Source: Bartonella kosoyi
Lineage (GTDB): Bacteria; Pseudomonadota; Alphaproteobacteria; Rhizobiales; Rhizobiaceae
Assembly: GCF_003606325.2 (NCBI RefSeq)
Contig: NZ_CP031843.2
Location: 1,054,001 to 1,118,000 of the forward strand
DNA length: 64,000 nucleotides
Direction of reading: 5' to 3'
Under the pieces are notes generated by a model. The model was not told where the DNA came from, did not search any database, and was given only the letters and a program-made list of their open reading frames with translations. Positions within the stretch are counted from its first letter, which is position 1, and each line of letters starts with the position of its first letter. Shown in pieces: positions 28,952 to 38,921 of the stretch. Made by a program: the position numbers and the translations under genes.

Positions 28952-29623
28952 ATGTCGTATGATAGTTTTATTGCTGAAGTTAATGCAGAATTTCGTCAGG
29001 AAAAGGCGCTTGCTTTTTGGAGACGCTATGGTTTTTCAATGATTGGGGCTGCTCTTCTTTTCATCCTCATGATAATTGCTTATCAAATTTATCATCATGC
29101 ACAAATAAAGAAAGCCAGCCATATTGGTGATGCATTTGTAAAAAGCCTTAATTTTTCGGATACACGTCATTTTGATGAGGCGATAAAGCAATTGGAAAAT
29201 GTTAAAGACTCTCATTTTGGGGGATATCCTTTTCTTGCCCGTTTGCGGGAGGCTTCTTTACGCATGGAGCAAGGTGATCTTATCAAGTCGGTGGAGATCT
29301 TTGATTCTGTTGCAGCGGATGAGAAAGCACCGCAGATTTTGCGGAAAGTTGCAAAAATTCGAGCAGCCTATATTTTAGTTGATACAGGGAGCTTGGAGGA
29401 TGTCAAAAAGCGCGTCAAAGATATGGCAAGTGATATTGATCCTATGCGTATGTCCGCACGAGAGGTTTTAGGCTTAGCTGCTTATAAAGCAGGGAAGGTT
29501 GATGAGGCTGTTGATTATTTTCAGAAAATTTCTGCAGAAGGTGTTTTGAGATCAAATATAACAGATCGGGCTCGAATAATGCTTGAGCTTATGCAAGCTG
29601 AGGGCAAGGTAAATAAGGAATAA
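28952..29623 (+). CDS. YfgM-like tetratricopeptide membrane protein
   Basis: A 223-residue protein with a cytoplasmic N-terminus, one membrane helix (about 28-47) and a TPR-like periplasmic domain. It matches the TPR_21/YfgM type by layout: [22 protein letters not shown] before the helix and [20 protein letters not shown] helices afterwards. In E. coli, YfgM associates with the Sec translocon and periplasmic chaperones. Its gene lies 4 nt before der, echoing the enterobacterial yfgM-bamB-der order, though bamB is absent here. AAGG precedes the ATG. Confidence 0.8.
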   Translation: MSYDSFIAEVNAEFRQEKALAFWRRYGFSMIGAALLFILMIIAYQIYHHAQIKKASHIGDAFVKSLNFSDTRHFDEAIKQLENVKDSHFGGYPFLARLREASLRMEQGDLIKSVEIFDSVAADEKAPQILRKVAKIRAAYILVDTGSLEDVKKRVKDMASDIDPMRMSAREVLGLAAYKAGKVDEAVDYFQKISAEGVLRSNITDRARIMLELMQAEGKVNKE

Positions 29624-29627
29624 ATCG

Positions 29628-31052
29628 ATGAGCCTTACCATTGCTATCGTTGGTCGTCCCAATGTTGGGAAATCAACACTTTTTAATCGTTTGGTTGGGC
29701 AAAAATTGGCTTTGGTTGATGATAAGCCTGGTGTAACACGTGATCGGCGTGTTCATGCGGCAAAACTTCAAGATCTACGTTTTGATGTAATTGATACGGC
29801 TGGGCTGGAAGAAGCGGGAGATCATACCCTTGAGGGGCGTATGCGTTCTCAGACAAAAGCTGCAATTGATGAAGCAGATCTTGTTTTATTTATGTTTGAT
29901 ACAAAGAGCGGAATAACACCGAGTGATTTAAATTTTGCTTCACTGGTTCGCAAATCAGGAAAACCGATTGTGCTCGTTGCTAATAAGTCTGAGTCAAAAG
30001 CGGCAACAGGGGGAGAGTATGAGGCATGGTCATTAGGTTTGGGAGAGCCATGCCCAATATCGGCTGAACATGGTTTGGGACTGAGCGATCTTCGTGATGC
30101 CATTATAGACGCTGTTGGGTCAGAGCGCGCTTTTAGCAACAACAAAGAAGAAGATATGACGATACAGCCTGCATCTGTTGGTGATGATATAGAAGATTTG
30201 CAGGAGGAGGGGCTTATTTACGATGAAAGCAAGCCTATTCGGATTGCCATTGCCGGGCGTCCCAATACAGGAAAATCTACTCTTATCAATAGTATGTTGA
30301 AGCAAGATCGGTTATTAACAGGACCAGAAGCAGGGTTGACACGCGATTCTATTTCTGTCGATTGGGAATGGCGTGGTCGTCATATTAAACTATTTGATAC
30401 TGCAGGTTTACGTCGAAAATCGAAAATTCAAGAAAAATTAGAAAAGCTATCGGTTGCTGATACTTTACGTGCCATTCGTTTTGCCGAAGTAGTGGTCATT
30501 GTTTTTGATGCAACGATACCTTTTGAGAAGCAGGATTTACAAATTGCTGATCTTGTGATTCGTGAAGGGCGTGTTCCAGTTATTGCTTTCAATAAGTGGG
30601 ACCTTATTGAAAATAGTCAGGCTACATTGATTGATTTGCATGAAAAATGTGCGCGATTTCTTCCTCAAGTTCGCGGTTTGAGAGCTGTTCCTTTATCAGG
30701 ACAATATAGCCAAGGGATTGATAAACTTATGGAAAATGTCATGATGATGCACCGTGTATGGAATCGTCGCATTTCCACGGCTAAATTGAATCAATGGCTT
30801 GAAACTGTCGTGGCACATCATCCACCTCCTGCGATTTCGGGGCGTCGACTTAAGGTTAAATATATCACACAGGTGAAAACACGTCCTCCCGGATTTATGA
30901 TTTCTTGCTCACGTCCCCAAGTCATGCCCCAGTCGTATTTGCGTTATCTTGTTAACGGATTACGTGAAACATTTGATATGGCTGGTGTCCCAGTGCGCTT
31001 ATCATTACGCGCATCTGATAATCCTTTTGCGACACGTTCTAAAAAGAAATGA
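29628..31052 (+). CDS. der: Ribosome-associated GTPase Der (EngA)
   Basis: An essential double GTPase for 50S ribosome assembly, 474 residues. The first G domain starts with GRPNVGKST (9-17), with DTAGLEEAG and a VANKSE G4 element. The second has [29 protein letters not shown] and AFNKWDLIE. The C-terminal KH-like domain includes [25 protein letters not shown] precedes the ATG, and the gene is tightly coupled to the preceding TPR protein gene. Confidence 0.97.
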   Translation: MSLTIAIVGRPNVGKSTLFNRLVGQKLALVDDKPGVTRDRRVHAAKLQDLRFDVIDTAGLEEAGDHTLEGRMRSQTKAAIDEADLVLFMFDTKSGITPSDLNFASLVRKSGKPIVLVANKSESKAATGGEYEAWSLGLGEPCPISAEHGLGLSDLRDAIIDAVGSERAFSNNKEEDMTIQPASVGDDIEDLQEEGLIYDESKPIRIAIAGRPNTGKSTLINSMLKQDRLLTGPEAGLTRDSISVDWEWRGRHIKLFDTAGLRRKSKIQEKLEKLSVADTLRAIRFAEVVVIVFDATIPFEKQDLQIADLVIREGRVPVIAFNKWDLIENSQATLIDLHEKCARFLPQVRGLRAVPLSGQYSQGIDKLMENVMMMHRVWNRRISTAKLNQWLETVVAHHPPPAISGRRLKVKYITQVKTRPPGFMISCSRPQVMPQSYLRYLVNGLRETFDMAGVPVRLSLRASDNPFATRSKKK

Positions 31053-32890
31053 TAGCTCTTCTTTATTTTAAAGTAAATGAAATCTATAGAGCCTTAAAAA
31101 TAAGCCTTTTCATGATTTGTATTGTTCTAAATATCGAAAGTGAAATGATAATTTCCACAGACAAATATCTTATTTTTCATAAAAGAAAAAAATCTTTATT
31201 TTAATGTATTGATGAATTAATAATCTTTATCATGCGTGCTATAGAACTTTCTCAGTTTAATTTTTCTTGATAAAGATTCTTTATTTGTATGTTATGAGAA
31301 GAATTTAATAGGGAATATTGAAGAAGGAGCATACAATCCTTTTAAGAGTGTATTTCAATGTAAAAATAAAGACAATATGAGGGGGGAAATATAATGATGG
31401 TACTCGTTTGAAGAGAAGCATTAAATTATATTTTCATAAAACTAAAGAGTATTCATAAGCACTTTTGCTTGCGATGATTTCTTTTTAATAAAAAGTAAAA
31501 ATATCCGCTGAATCTAACAACCTTCACTTTTAAAGGGTGAAATTTAACAAGTAGGGTAAAATTGTATAAAACGGTATAGCGGTCGTATTCAAGTTTTATT
31601 GGGCTCTATTTAAAATTGTAAATTGATTATATCTCGTACTTAAAGAAAAATCTCTTTATGCTTCTAAGCCTATTTCACGATGGTGCCTGTAAATAGAGGT
31701 ATAATGTCAAATACCTTGCAAGTGGGATCATATACAACCCGTTGAGAATTTTCAGTTAAACAAAAAGTGCAAGCCTACTTGAATAAAAAGCATAAGCGAA
31801 TACTTTTATATTATTTTCAGCTTTCAGGGGTGTATCAATTCTATTTGTATCAATTCTCGTTTTGAAAGAGAGCATAAAAAGCAATTTTTCAACCGTTTTT
31901 AAGCACACATCAACCCTTCTTGTGATATACAACAACAGTTTTGATTACTTCAATATGAATACGCAAGAATATTTTATCAGAGTTCTTTTTAAAGAAGAAA
32001 ATTATATATTATAACTTATAAATCAAAGTGTTGTGTTCAAATGCCCCCAAACTCCCCATTGGCTTCCATTTTCCTTAACGCATGATGGGCAAAGCCTACG
32101 CGATTGATTCACATTCAGTGAATATGTGTTTAGTATATTATGTTACCAAGAATAAGACATTAGTTATGTTTGTGCTATCTTATCAAAATGTTACACGATA
32201 TATTTTGTATGTTTTGTGTAGATGAATCGACATACGTTCAAAATATTTAAATGATATGAGGAAAAATATGATTTTGACGGAAAACAAGACAGCATTCCAT
32301 TTGTTCGCAAGCTAGAATAATGATGTGCAAGTGTGTTAATGTTTAGTGTTTTAATTTAATAATACTTTGATTTATGATAATAAACCATCACTTTTTATAT
32401 TGAATTAAGAACGTCGAAAATCATAAGATTCTTTAATATTTCAAACATGTTCATGTTGAATTAAGAAAAATCTTTTGTTTGTATATCCCAAGCAAGATTG
32501 ATGTGTGAGTAAAAACAGTTAAAAAAAAGAATTGTCTTTTATGCTTTTTTTCAAGATTAGGGTTGTTACAACATTGGAGTTAACAAAGCGTATAATGTTG
32601 CCGGCTTGTCTCTTCATAAGCATAAAGGTGAAGAACTTAAGAGCTTTATATTATTCACGGAAGTTTTTATGTACTTGGGGGTGATATTGTGAAATCGGTT
32701 TAGGAACTTTAAGAAATATCTTTTTAAAAAAGCATGTGAATTGAAAAATGTGTTATTTAGGCGATAAAATTTATACGATAATTTGTGATAGATTTCTTTT
32801 AGTCTCTTGACGAATAAATTCGAGAACAATATGATGCACAAGACTTTACACGATGCATTTTTGCTTTGCTTTTTGATGAAGGAGCCGATG
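31053..32890. other. Long AT-rich spacer of 1.8 kb with fossils
   Basis: No intact gene is supported. A GC-richer patch at about 32023-32142 reads on the minus strand like a TniQ-type zinc motif and is listed separately. A 15-codon ORF (MILTENKTAFHLFAS) starts at 32268 behind a GAGGAAAA site. The last 80 bp overlap the region just upstream of atpI. Such a spacer upstream of an essential operon suggests deleted genes. Confidence 0.45.
32023..32142 (-). pseudogene. Possible gene fossil with a CxxC/W motif (TniQ-like pattern)
   Basis: On the minus strand, a 40-codon open stretch includes SRRLCPSCVKENGSQWGVWGH and ends in a stop at 32023-32025. The R-x-CPxC-x(7)-W-x-x-W pattern resembles the zinc-binding segment of TniQ-family transposition proteins, though other phage or plasmid proteins have similar patterns. 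The local GC content is higher than the surrounding spacer. No start codon with a ribosome site is present. Called only as a possible fossil. Confidence 0.25.
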
Positions 32891-33325
32891 ATGGCGATGG
32901 GCGAGAAACCCGTTACAAGCCGCAAGGAGACTGAAGGAAAAAAGCAAAGAGAGAGTTTTCATTCAGAGGATTTGGAATGTCGTAGTAAGAACTTAAGCGC
33001 AGCTTTAGCGCACAAGCAAGCGTTAAGGAAGCGGGAGCATAAGGATAGGCAGAAAAAGTCACAAGGGAGGATAGCGGATGCCGTTAAGCTTTCCAGTGAA
33101 TTTTTAGCAAGTGTTATTGTTGGTGTTGTTTTAGGGGTGGGTTTTGATAAGTTGGCAGGTTCATGGCCTTGGGGATTGGTATTTTTTCTTTTTCTTGGAT
33201 TTGCTGCTGGTGTATTGAGTATTCTTCGGTCTGTGGGGTATGTTTCCTCCAGTCAATTAAGGCAAAAAGGCGTATTGCGCCAAGATGAACAAAATAAAGG
33301 GGCCAATGAGAGGTCCGATAAATGA
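32891..33325 (+). CDS. atpI: ATP synthase assembly protein AtpI
   Basis: A small membrane protein that helps c-ring assembly or magnesium supply for the F1F0 synthase. The 144-residue form starting at ATG 32891 has a charged N-terminal half rich in Lys and Arg ([16 protein letters not shown]) and two membrane helices (about 80-100 and 107-127) with [18 protein letters not shown] between them, the AtpI signature. AAGGAG at 32879-32884 fits this start. ATGs at 32876, 32888 and 32897 are also in frame. It is the first gene of the F0 operon. Confidence 0.9.
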   Translation: MAMGEKPVTSRKETEGKKQRESFHSEDLECRSKNLSAALAHKQALRKREHKDRQKKSQGRIADAVKLSSEFLASVIVGVVLGVGFDKLAGSWPWGLVFFLFLGFAAGVLSILRSVGYVSSSQLRQKGVLRQDEQNKGANERSDK

Positions 33326-34091
33326 GGTTGAAGTGACAGCGCACGCTCCAGATCCTATTCATCAGTTTGAGGTTTCACGGCTGATTAAGATTTCCATAGG
33401 AAATATGGATTTATCATTTACAAATGTATCATTGTTTACAGTCGTTACGGTTGTTATAACTGCTTCTTTTCTCTTTATTTCATCATCAAGTCGTGGATTG
33501 GTTCCAACGCGGATGCAATCTCTTTCAGAAATGGCCTATGAGTTTGTTGCATCGACTCTGCGAGAATCATCTGGTGTGCAGGGGATGCAGTTTTTTCCTT
33601 TAGTTTTTTCTCTGTTTACTTTTATTTTAGTTGCTAACTTTATTGGTCTTTTTCCCTATTTTTATACGGTGACCTCTCAGATTATGATTACGTTTTCGTT
33701 GGCAATGGTGGTTATTTTGACGGTGATTGGTTATGGCTTTTATAAGCATGGGATCAGTTTTTTAAAACTGTTCGTTCCCAGTGGGGTTCCTGTCGTCGTT
33801 TTGCCTCTCGTGACAATGATTGAGATTATTTCTTTTCTCTCCCGCCCCATCAGTCTTTCGCTTCGTCTTTTTGCGAATATGCTAGCTGGTCATATTACGC
33901 TCAAAGTGTTTGCTGGGTTTATTGTTTCGATGATTGGGGTAGGAATCGTAGGCGTTGGTGGTGCGGTTTTGCCCCTTATTATGACTGTGGCGATTACGGC
34001 TCTTGAGTTTTTGGTTGCATTTCTTCAGGCTTACGTCTTTACAGTTTTAACATGTATGTATCTTAATGATGCAATTCATCCAGGACATTAA
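33306..34091 (+). CDS. atpB: ATP synthase F0 subunit a
   Basis: Forms the proton half-channels next to the c ring. It has several membrane helices. [19 protein letters not shown] carries the essential Arg that contacts the c-subunit Glu, and [18 protein letters not shown] closes the protein. Start choice is uncertain. The ATG at 33306 has AAAGGGG upstream but overlaps atpI by 20 nt. A GTG at 33333 has GAGG and would begin close to the residues (DPIHQF) that open other alphaproteobacterial subunits. Downstream are atpE and the two b-type genes. Confidence 0.95.
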   Translation: MRGPINEVEVTAHAPDPIHQFEVSRLIKISIGNMDLSFTNVSLFTVVTVVITASFLFISSSSRGLVPTRMQSLSEMAYEFVASTLRESSGVQGMQFFPLVFSLFTFILVANFIGLFPYFYTVTSQIMITFSLAMVVILTVIGYGFYKHGISFLKLFVPSGVPVVVLPLVTMIEIISFLSRPISLSLRLFANMLAGHITLKVFAGFIVSMIGVGIVGVGGAVLPLIMTVAITALEFLVAFLQAYVFTVLTCMYLNDAIHPGH

Positions 34092-34145
34092 TAGAATTGG
34101 CGGTTTTCCGTCGAATAGTGCAATTTCGCTTAAAAGGAGAATAAT

Positions 34146-34376
34146 ATGGAAATAGTGCTTGCAGCAAAATATATTGGCGCTGGTCTTGCTTGCTTTGGTA
34201 TGGCCGGAACCGCTTTAGGGCTTGGTAATATTTTTGGAAGCTATCTTTCTGGTGCATTACGTAATCCATCAGCAGCAGATAGTCAGTTTGGACGTCTCGT
34301 CTTTGGTTTTGCTGTGACAGAAGCTTTGGGTATTTTTTCGTTGCTCATTGCTTTATTACTTCTTTTTGGGGTTTAA
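34146..34376 (+). CDS. atpE: ATP synthase F0 subunit c
   Basis: The rotating proteolipid of the ATP synthase, 76 residues with two helices. The polar loop has ALRNPSA (about 37-43) and the proton-carrying carboxylate is Glu59 in VTEALGIF. AAGGAG precedes the ATG at ideal spacing, matching the high expression needed for a multi-copy subunit. It lies third in the F0 operon, with a hairpin in the gap before the next gene. Confidence 0.97.
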   Translation: MEIVLAAKYIGAGLACFGMAGTALGLGNIFGSYLSGALRNPSAADSQFGRLVFGFAVTEALGIFSLLIALLLLFGV

Positions 34377-34384
34377 TCATCATC

Positions 34385-34429
34385 AAAAGGGTATGTTTGT
34401 TCTCGTTATGAGGAAAGATTTACCCTTTT
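34385..34429 (+). promoter_or_regulatory. Inverted repeat between atpE and the b' gene
   Basis: AAAAGGGTA (34385-34393) and TACCCTTTT (34421-34429) are perfect 9-bp complementary arms around a 27-base loop, starting 8 nt after the atpE stop. The right arm is followed by AGGCTTTT. It could act as a partial terminator or as an RNA 3'-end stabiliser that raises atpE message above the b-subunit message, since c is needed in many copies. The function is inferred. Confidence 0.5.
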
Positions 34430-34505
34430 AGGCTTTTAACCAGAGAATTATTCGTTAATTATTATTGGTTAGAGATGGTTTAAGCTATTTAAAGGATGAA
34501 AGAGG

Positions 34506-35072
34506 ATGTTTATTGCCAGCGCTTATGCACAGAACACTGAAACGTCGATAGAACATATCAAGAAAGTGGCAGAGCATGCAAATCGTGTGTTTCCACCTTT
34601 TGATTTTGTTCATTTTAGTTCGCATTTTTTCTGGTTGGCAATTTCTTTCGGACTTTTTTATCTGTTTATCTCTCGTGTGATTGCGCCGCGTATTGGTGGT
34701 GTTATTGAAACACGTCGAGATCGAATTGCATCTGATTTAGATCAGGCAATGCGCATGAAGCAGGAAGCAGACACTGTTGTTGAAACTTATGAGCGTGAAT
34801 TAGCAGAAGCGCGTTTGAAAGCGCATACGATAGCACAAGCAGCTGGTGAAGAATTAAAACAAAAGGCAGAGCTTGAACGGAAGGAGATTGAAGAGCGTTT
34901 AGAAAAAAAACTTGCAGATGCTGAAAAACAGATAGCAAAAATTCGGGATAAAGCGATGCAAAATGTTGGTTCTATCGCTGAAGAAGTCGCCCTTGAAATT
35001 GTGAAAAAATTGATTGATGTTGATATCAGCAAAGAGGCTGTTCGTTCAGTTGTTAAAACTGCCGATTATTGA
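34506..35072 (+). CDS. atpG: ATP synthase F0 subunit b'
   Basis: One of the two different b-type subunits that form the peripheral stalk in alphaproteobacteria and phototrophs. The 188-residue protein has one membrane helix (about 40-61) and a long charged coiled coil ([20 protein letters not shown], then a run of Glu/Lys heptads). [17 protein letters not shown] just after the helix is a typical b' element. AAAGGATGAAAGAGG precedes the ATG. It is adjacent to the b gene. Confidence 0.93.
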   Translation: MFIASAYAQNTETSIEHIKKVAEHANRVFPPFDFVHFSSHFFWLAISFGLFYLFISRVIAPRIGGVIETRRDRIASDLDQAMRMKQEADTVVETYERELAEARLKAHTIAQAAGEELKQKAELERKEIEERLEKKLADAEKQIAKIRDKAMQNVGSIAEEVALEIVKKLIDVDISKEAVRSVVKTADY

Positions 35073-35083
35073 GGAAGACAAAG

Positions 35084-35578
35084 ATGAGTGATACTTTTTG
35101 GGCTTTTATTGGATTAGTTCTTTTTTTAGCTCTTTTAGTCTATTTCGAGATTCCGCAGAAAATTTTACATCATCTTGATGCACGCGCGAAGCGTATCAAA
35201 GATGAGCTGGATGAGGCTCTACGTCTTCGTGAAGAGGCACAGGAAATATTAGCTGAATATCAACGCAAGCATGCAGAAGCAGAAAAAGATGCACAAGAAA
35301 TTATTGCAGCGGCAAAGCATGAAGTTGAATCCGTGATTGCTGAAGCGCGTAAAAAAGCGGAAGAATATGTAAAAAACCGCAATAAATTGGCTGAGCAAAA
35401 AATCGCTCAAGCAGAAGCGGATGCAATCCGCATGGTTTCTTCATCAGCTATCGATTTGGCAATTTCTACAGCACGTAATCTTATTACAAAGGAATTAGAT
35501 TCTAACAGGTCAGATGAACTTGTTAAAGAGGCTCTTTCGAAAGAATCATTGAGAAAGATGAAAACATATCTTAATTAA
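35084..35578 (+). CDS. atpF: ATP synthase F0 subunit b
   Basis: The second peripheral stalk subunit, 164 residues. A helix near the N-terminus (FWAFIGLVLFLALLVYF) is followed by a long coiled coil (RIKDELDEALRLREEAQEIL). The ATG at 35084 follows GAGGAAGA across the end of the b' gene (stop at 35070-35072). A TTG at 35069 would overlap it. It is the last gene of the F0 operon; F1 genes are elsewhere, as is normal in this group. Confidence 0.95.
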   Translation: MSDTFWAFIGLVLFLALLVYFEIPQKILHHLDARAKRIKDELDEALRLREEAQEILAEYQRKHAEAEKDAQEIIAAAKHEVESVIAEARKKAEEYVKNRNKLAEQKIAQAEADAIRMVSSSAIDLAISTARNLITKELDSNRSDELVKEALSKESLRKMKTYLN

Positions 35579-35911
35579 TTGGCATTTTAGAGATAAAAAA
35601 CTGCTTCTTTAAGTGCATAATTTTTTCAATATCAAATGCTTTAATCTACTATATCATGATGCTAGTCTTGAGTTGACTGTGGATTGAGTTTAAAGGGCCG
35701 TATTCTCTAGCTTAGGTTGATCTTTTGATTTTCTTCATAAAGATTATAGTGAGAAGTGCCATTGTCTTTGTTTGTATGAAGCGATAAGCGAGTACCGTTA
35801 TTATATTATCAGTTAAGATAGTGTGACGATTTTTGTATTGAGCAACTGCTTTTATGTTGAGCAGTTTTATGGAAAATACCTCTCTCATTTCAAAACTGTT
35901 CTATTTTGAAT

Positions 35912-36032
35912 TAATCAAAATCGTTTTTTTTGCACGCGACAAGGGAGAATGGTTTGTGGACAAAATTGTGCAAGAAAAGTCATCTCTTATGAATTCTCTC
36001 AAGAGCTAAGAATTATCGGCAGCATTTGGGGC
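35912..36032 (+). repeat. Dispersed element, copy A
   Basis: Shares with 50471-50594 a 40-bp left block (TAATCAAAATC, a T-run, GCACG, ACAAGG, then ATG). After a poorly matching middle of similar length (about 56 versus 60 bp) comes a right block with ATTATCG and ATT-GGG. The alignment is by eye: roughly four fifths of the left block match. The orientation is the same in both copies. Position in a gene-free spacer and following hairpins suggest either a small RNA gene family or a decayed mobile or small-ORF unit. Confidence 0.55.
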
Positions 36033-36038
36033 TGGTAA
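35949..36038 (+). CDS. Possible 29-residue peptide inside element A
   Basis: The ATG at 35949 follows AAGGGAGA, and the frame runs MVCGQNCARKVISYEFSQEL and on to IWGW before TAA. The second half, RIIGSIWGW, lines up in frame with RIIDNIGRW in element B, but B has stop codons before that point. Two Cys residues lie near the start. It ends 11 nt before a hairpin with a short T-run. It could be a real small protein, a gene fossil, or chance. Confidence 0.3.
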   Translation: MVCGQNCARKVISYEFSQELRIIGSIWGW

Positions 36039-36049
36039 AAGTATGTGAG

Positions 36050-36071
36050 GGAGCTCTCGCTGGCTCCTTTT
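36050..36071 (+). terminator. Candidate terminator hairpin after element A
   Basis: GGAGC (36050-36054) pairs with GCTCC (36063-36067) around an 8-base loop, then TTTT. It is short but more GC-rich than anything nearby, and it lies just downstream of element A on the same strand. A second hairpin, GTCTCC (36124-36129) with GGAGAC (36150-36155), follows. Confidence 0.45.
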
Positions 36072-36698
36072 ACAAGCGCAAAGATAGGGGGGCTACATGG
36101 CTTTATCATTATACACACTTATGGTCTCCTCCGTCGTAAAAAGGGCTTGGGAGACTTAAAAAATATTTCTTTAAAGAAAGCCAATGGATAAGGAATCCAA
36201 TGACGTTTTGTCTTACAGAATAGCCATGCGGTACACATTTATATGCTTATTTTGGAGAGAAATTCTCAACATATTTTCTTCCTTCATTTTATGAAAGCAT
36301 TTATGAAGAGGAATACTCCCCATAAAGTGTATAAAATCTACTGAGTATGATATCTTCTTGTTTAATAAAAGTGCAAACAGATAGCACCTATTTTACTTGG
36401 AACTATTCGTGAGGAGAACTTTTTTTAAAAAGTTATCGACGCATTCACCCAGCTTGTAGGGTGCGGAGGAGTTTTTTTAATTGATTCAATAAGAGAGGAG
36501 ATTTATGATGAGGAAAATTTACACTATACAGTGTTTATGATTAAATATAAAGTATCATTGACGATAAAAAGTTCTACTGCTTTTGAAAGTTAGAGCAAAT
36601 TCCACGAGAGAATTCTTTATAATATTCTGAAATATTCATTAATAAAAAAGAAAAAATTTATCTTTATTATTTTTATCAGTTCATAGGACATTTTAGTT

Positions 36699-38921
36699 TT
36701 AAAGGACAAGTTTTGAGAAGTCTGCAACTGCTTGTGTAAGTGTGTGAGTCCGTTTGAGAAGAGCTAGGCGGTTCGCACGAACGTCAGAGTTTTTATCGTT
36801 TACCAATACTTTTTCAAAAAATAGATCTATCAATTTTCCAAGCGGCGCTAGAATACCGAGTGCAAATGATAAATTTGTTGCATCGATGGGCGCAAGAATC
36901 TTTCTTTCCACTTCACAGATTGCATCATAGAGCTGCTTTTCTTCTTTTTCAACAAAGAGCTCAGGATTAATTTCATGCGCTATTGTTGTGTTTTTTTGAA
37001 ATTCATTTTCAAGAATATTGGCAGTACGTTTTACAGAGGCTACAAAACTCATTCCATCATGGGTATTAATAAAAGCGATAAGAGACTCGACATGACGTGC
37101 AACCAATAAAAAATCATCAGAATCTTTGTTCAAAACCGCTTCAAGGGCATCATAGCGAGCCCCTTCCTCTTTTAGATGGATTTTTAAACGGTCATGAAAA
37201 AAGAATAACAGATCGGATAAAATAACCTCTGTTTTTTCTGGAAGAAAATTCTGCAATTGTGGATTTTCTTGTTGAGAGATTTCATATTTATTTTTTTGTT
37301 GTACGAAAAGATTCGTTGCCAACTGAAACAGTGGCATAAGATTAATTTTCCAGTCGCGTGAAAGAACGAGCCTAATAATTCCCAAGGCTGCTCGTCTTAA
37401 TGCATAGGGATCTTTCGAGCCTGTTGGTTTTTCATTAATGAGCCAAAAGCCAACCAGCATGTCAATTTTGTCGGCAAGCATAATGGTTATAGCAAGTGGT
37501 TCTTGCGGAAGACGGTCTGCTGGTCCTTGAGGTTTATAATGCTCTTCAATTGCGACAGCTACGCGAGGATCTTCCCCTTGCAGAAGGGCATATTTTTGCC
37601 CCATAACTCCTTGTAGTTCAGGAAATTCTCCGACAATTTCCGTTTGCAAATCAGCTTTTGCAAGGATTGCTGCACGCTTTGCTAAAAGAGGATCTGCGTG
37701 TATCAAAGGTGCAATTTTTTGTGCGAGTGTAGCGATGCGCTCTACTCTTGCACTTTGCGTGCCTAATTTGGCGTGAAAAGTTACATTCAAATGATCAAGT
37801 CGTGCCATTCTCTGATCAAGAGGTTTCTTTATATCAAGATCAAATTTTTTTATAGAAGATTCCAATTGTTGAATATCGGGCAAATCACGCTGATCTTTTT
37901 GCCAAAAATAGAGTGCATCAGAAAGACGGGCACGAACAACCTTACTATTTCCTTTCGAAATTTCTTTGCCTTCATCGTTGGCAAGAATATTAGAAACAAG
38001 AATAAAGTGATGAGAAAGTTTTACCTTTTCTCCTTGTTTACGGGTGACAAAACATTTCTGATTAGCTCGAATGGTCAAGCGAATAATTTCTGGAGGAATA
38101 TCAAGGAATGATTTATCAAAATCACCCATAAGAATAACAGGCCATTCAACAAGACCCGCAACTTCTTCTAGGAGGAGATTATCTTGAACGAGTTCTAAAC
38201 CTTTTGCAAAGCAAAGATTTTGGGCATCCGCTAAAATGATATTTTTTCGTCTTTCGGCATCCAGAATGACTTTATGGGCTTCAAGTTTTGTCACATAATC
38301 ATCAAAGCGGCGCACTTGAAATGGTTTTCCGTCACTTAAGAAACGGTGACCATAAGTGAGATTGTTACTTTCAAGAGAACCAATTGTAAACGGGATAACA
38401 TGCGTTTCACCAATTTCTGGTCCGAAGACGCAAAGAATATTTTGTAAAGGTCGAATCCACTTTAGTGCACCACTTTTTGCGGAATCTTTTCCCCAACGCA
38501 TAGATTTCGGCCACGGAAAGTTGCGAATAATATCTGGTAAAATATCGGCAATAATTTCTTCTGCAGCACGGCCTTTTTTTACGATTTTAGCAATATAAAA
38601 ATCACCTTTTTTATCATCATGTCCAATCTGCGCTTCAGAAATATCGTTGAGCCCCGTTGCACGGAGAAAACCATCAATTGCATGCTGTGGTGACTTTGTA
38701 CTGGGACCTTTGCGTTTCTCATGGATATCTTTTGAGCGTATAGAAAGTCCACGGATGTCCAATATTAGTCGACGGGGGGTCCAATATTCACGAGCAGCTT
38801 TATAGGTCAATCCAGCATTGACAAGTTGATCTGTAACAGCTTTTTTAAGATCAGCAGCAGCTTTTCGTTGCATACGTGCAGGGATTTCTTCACTGAAAAG
38901 TTCAAGAAGAAGATCAGACAT
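36699..38921 (-). CDS. glyS: Glycyl-tRNA synthetase beta subunit
   Basis: The beta subunit of the tetrameric bacterial glycyl-tRNA synthetase, 740 residues from the ATG at 38921. It begins DLLLELFSEEIPARMQRKAA, the family N-terminus. Internal signatures are TPRRLILDI, FPWPKSMRWG, DALYFWQKDQ, KADLQTEIVGEFPELQGVMG and DPYALRRAALGIIR. The start codon overlaps the last base of the glyQ stop (TAATG), so the two subunits are translationally coupled. GGAGAAG is upstream within glyQ. Confidence 0.97.
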   Translation of the reverse strand: MSDLLLELFSEEIPARMQRKAAADLKKAVTDQLVNAGLTYKAAREYWTPRRLILDIRGLSIRSKDIHEKRKGPSTKSPQHAIDGFLRATGLNDISEAQIGHDDKKGDFYIAKIVKKGRAAEEIIADILPDIIRNFPWPKSMRWGKDSAKSGALKWIRPLQNILCVFGPEIGETHVIPFTIGSLESNNLTYGHRFLSDGKPFQVRRFDDYVTKLEAHKVILDAERRKNIILADAQNLCFAKGLELVQDNLLLEEVAGLVEWPVILMGDFDKSFLDIPPEIIRLTIRANQKCFVTRKQGEKVKLSHHFILVSNILANDEGKEISKGNSKVVRARLSDALYFWQKDQRDLPDIQQLESSIKKFDLDIKKPLDQRMARLDHLNVTFHAKLGTQSARVERIATLAQKIAPLIHADPLLAKRAAILAKADLQTEIVGEFPELQGVMGQKYALLQGEDPRVAVAIEEHYKPQGPADRLPQEPLAITIMLADKIDMLVGFWLINEKPTGSKDPYALRRAALGIIRLVLSRDWKINLMPLFQLATNLFVQQKNKYEISQQENPQLQNFLPEKTEVILSDLLFFFHDRLKIHLKEEGARYDALEAVLNKDSDDFLLVARHVESLIAFINTHDGMSFVASVKRTANILENEFQKNTTIAHEINPELFVEKEEKQLYDAICEVERKILAPIDATNLSFALGILAPLGKLIDLFFEKVLVNDKNSDVRANRLALLKRTHTLTQAVADFSKLVL

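Larger units (their letters stand above)
35579..36698. other. 1.1-kb spacer between atpF and glyS containing a structured element
   Basis: No conventional gene was seen. The region holds the first copy of the dispersed element, a 29-codon ORF, two hairpins (36050-36071 and 36124-36155) in a GC-richer patch, and an 11-codon ORF at 36505 behind GAGGAG. These are listed separately where supported. Confidence 0.5.

Noticed and set aside
32030..32060. GTTCAAATG followed by CCCCC, resembling a tRNA T-loop
   Set aside because: No matching acceptor stem, D-arm or anticodon arm could be found around it.
32614..32925. A 103-codon minus-strand frame upstream of and overlapping atpI
   Set aside because: AT-driven composition rich in Lys, Asn, Phe; overlaps the atpI start; no ribosome site of note.
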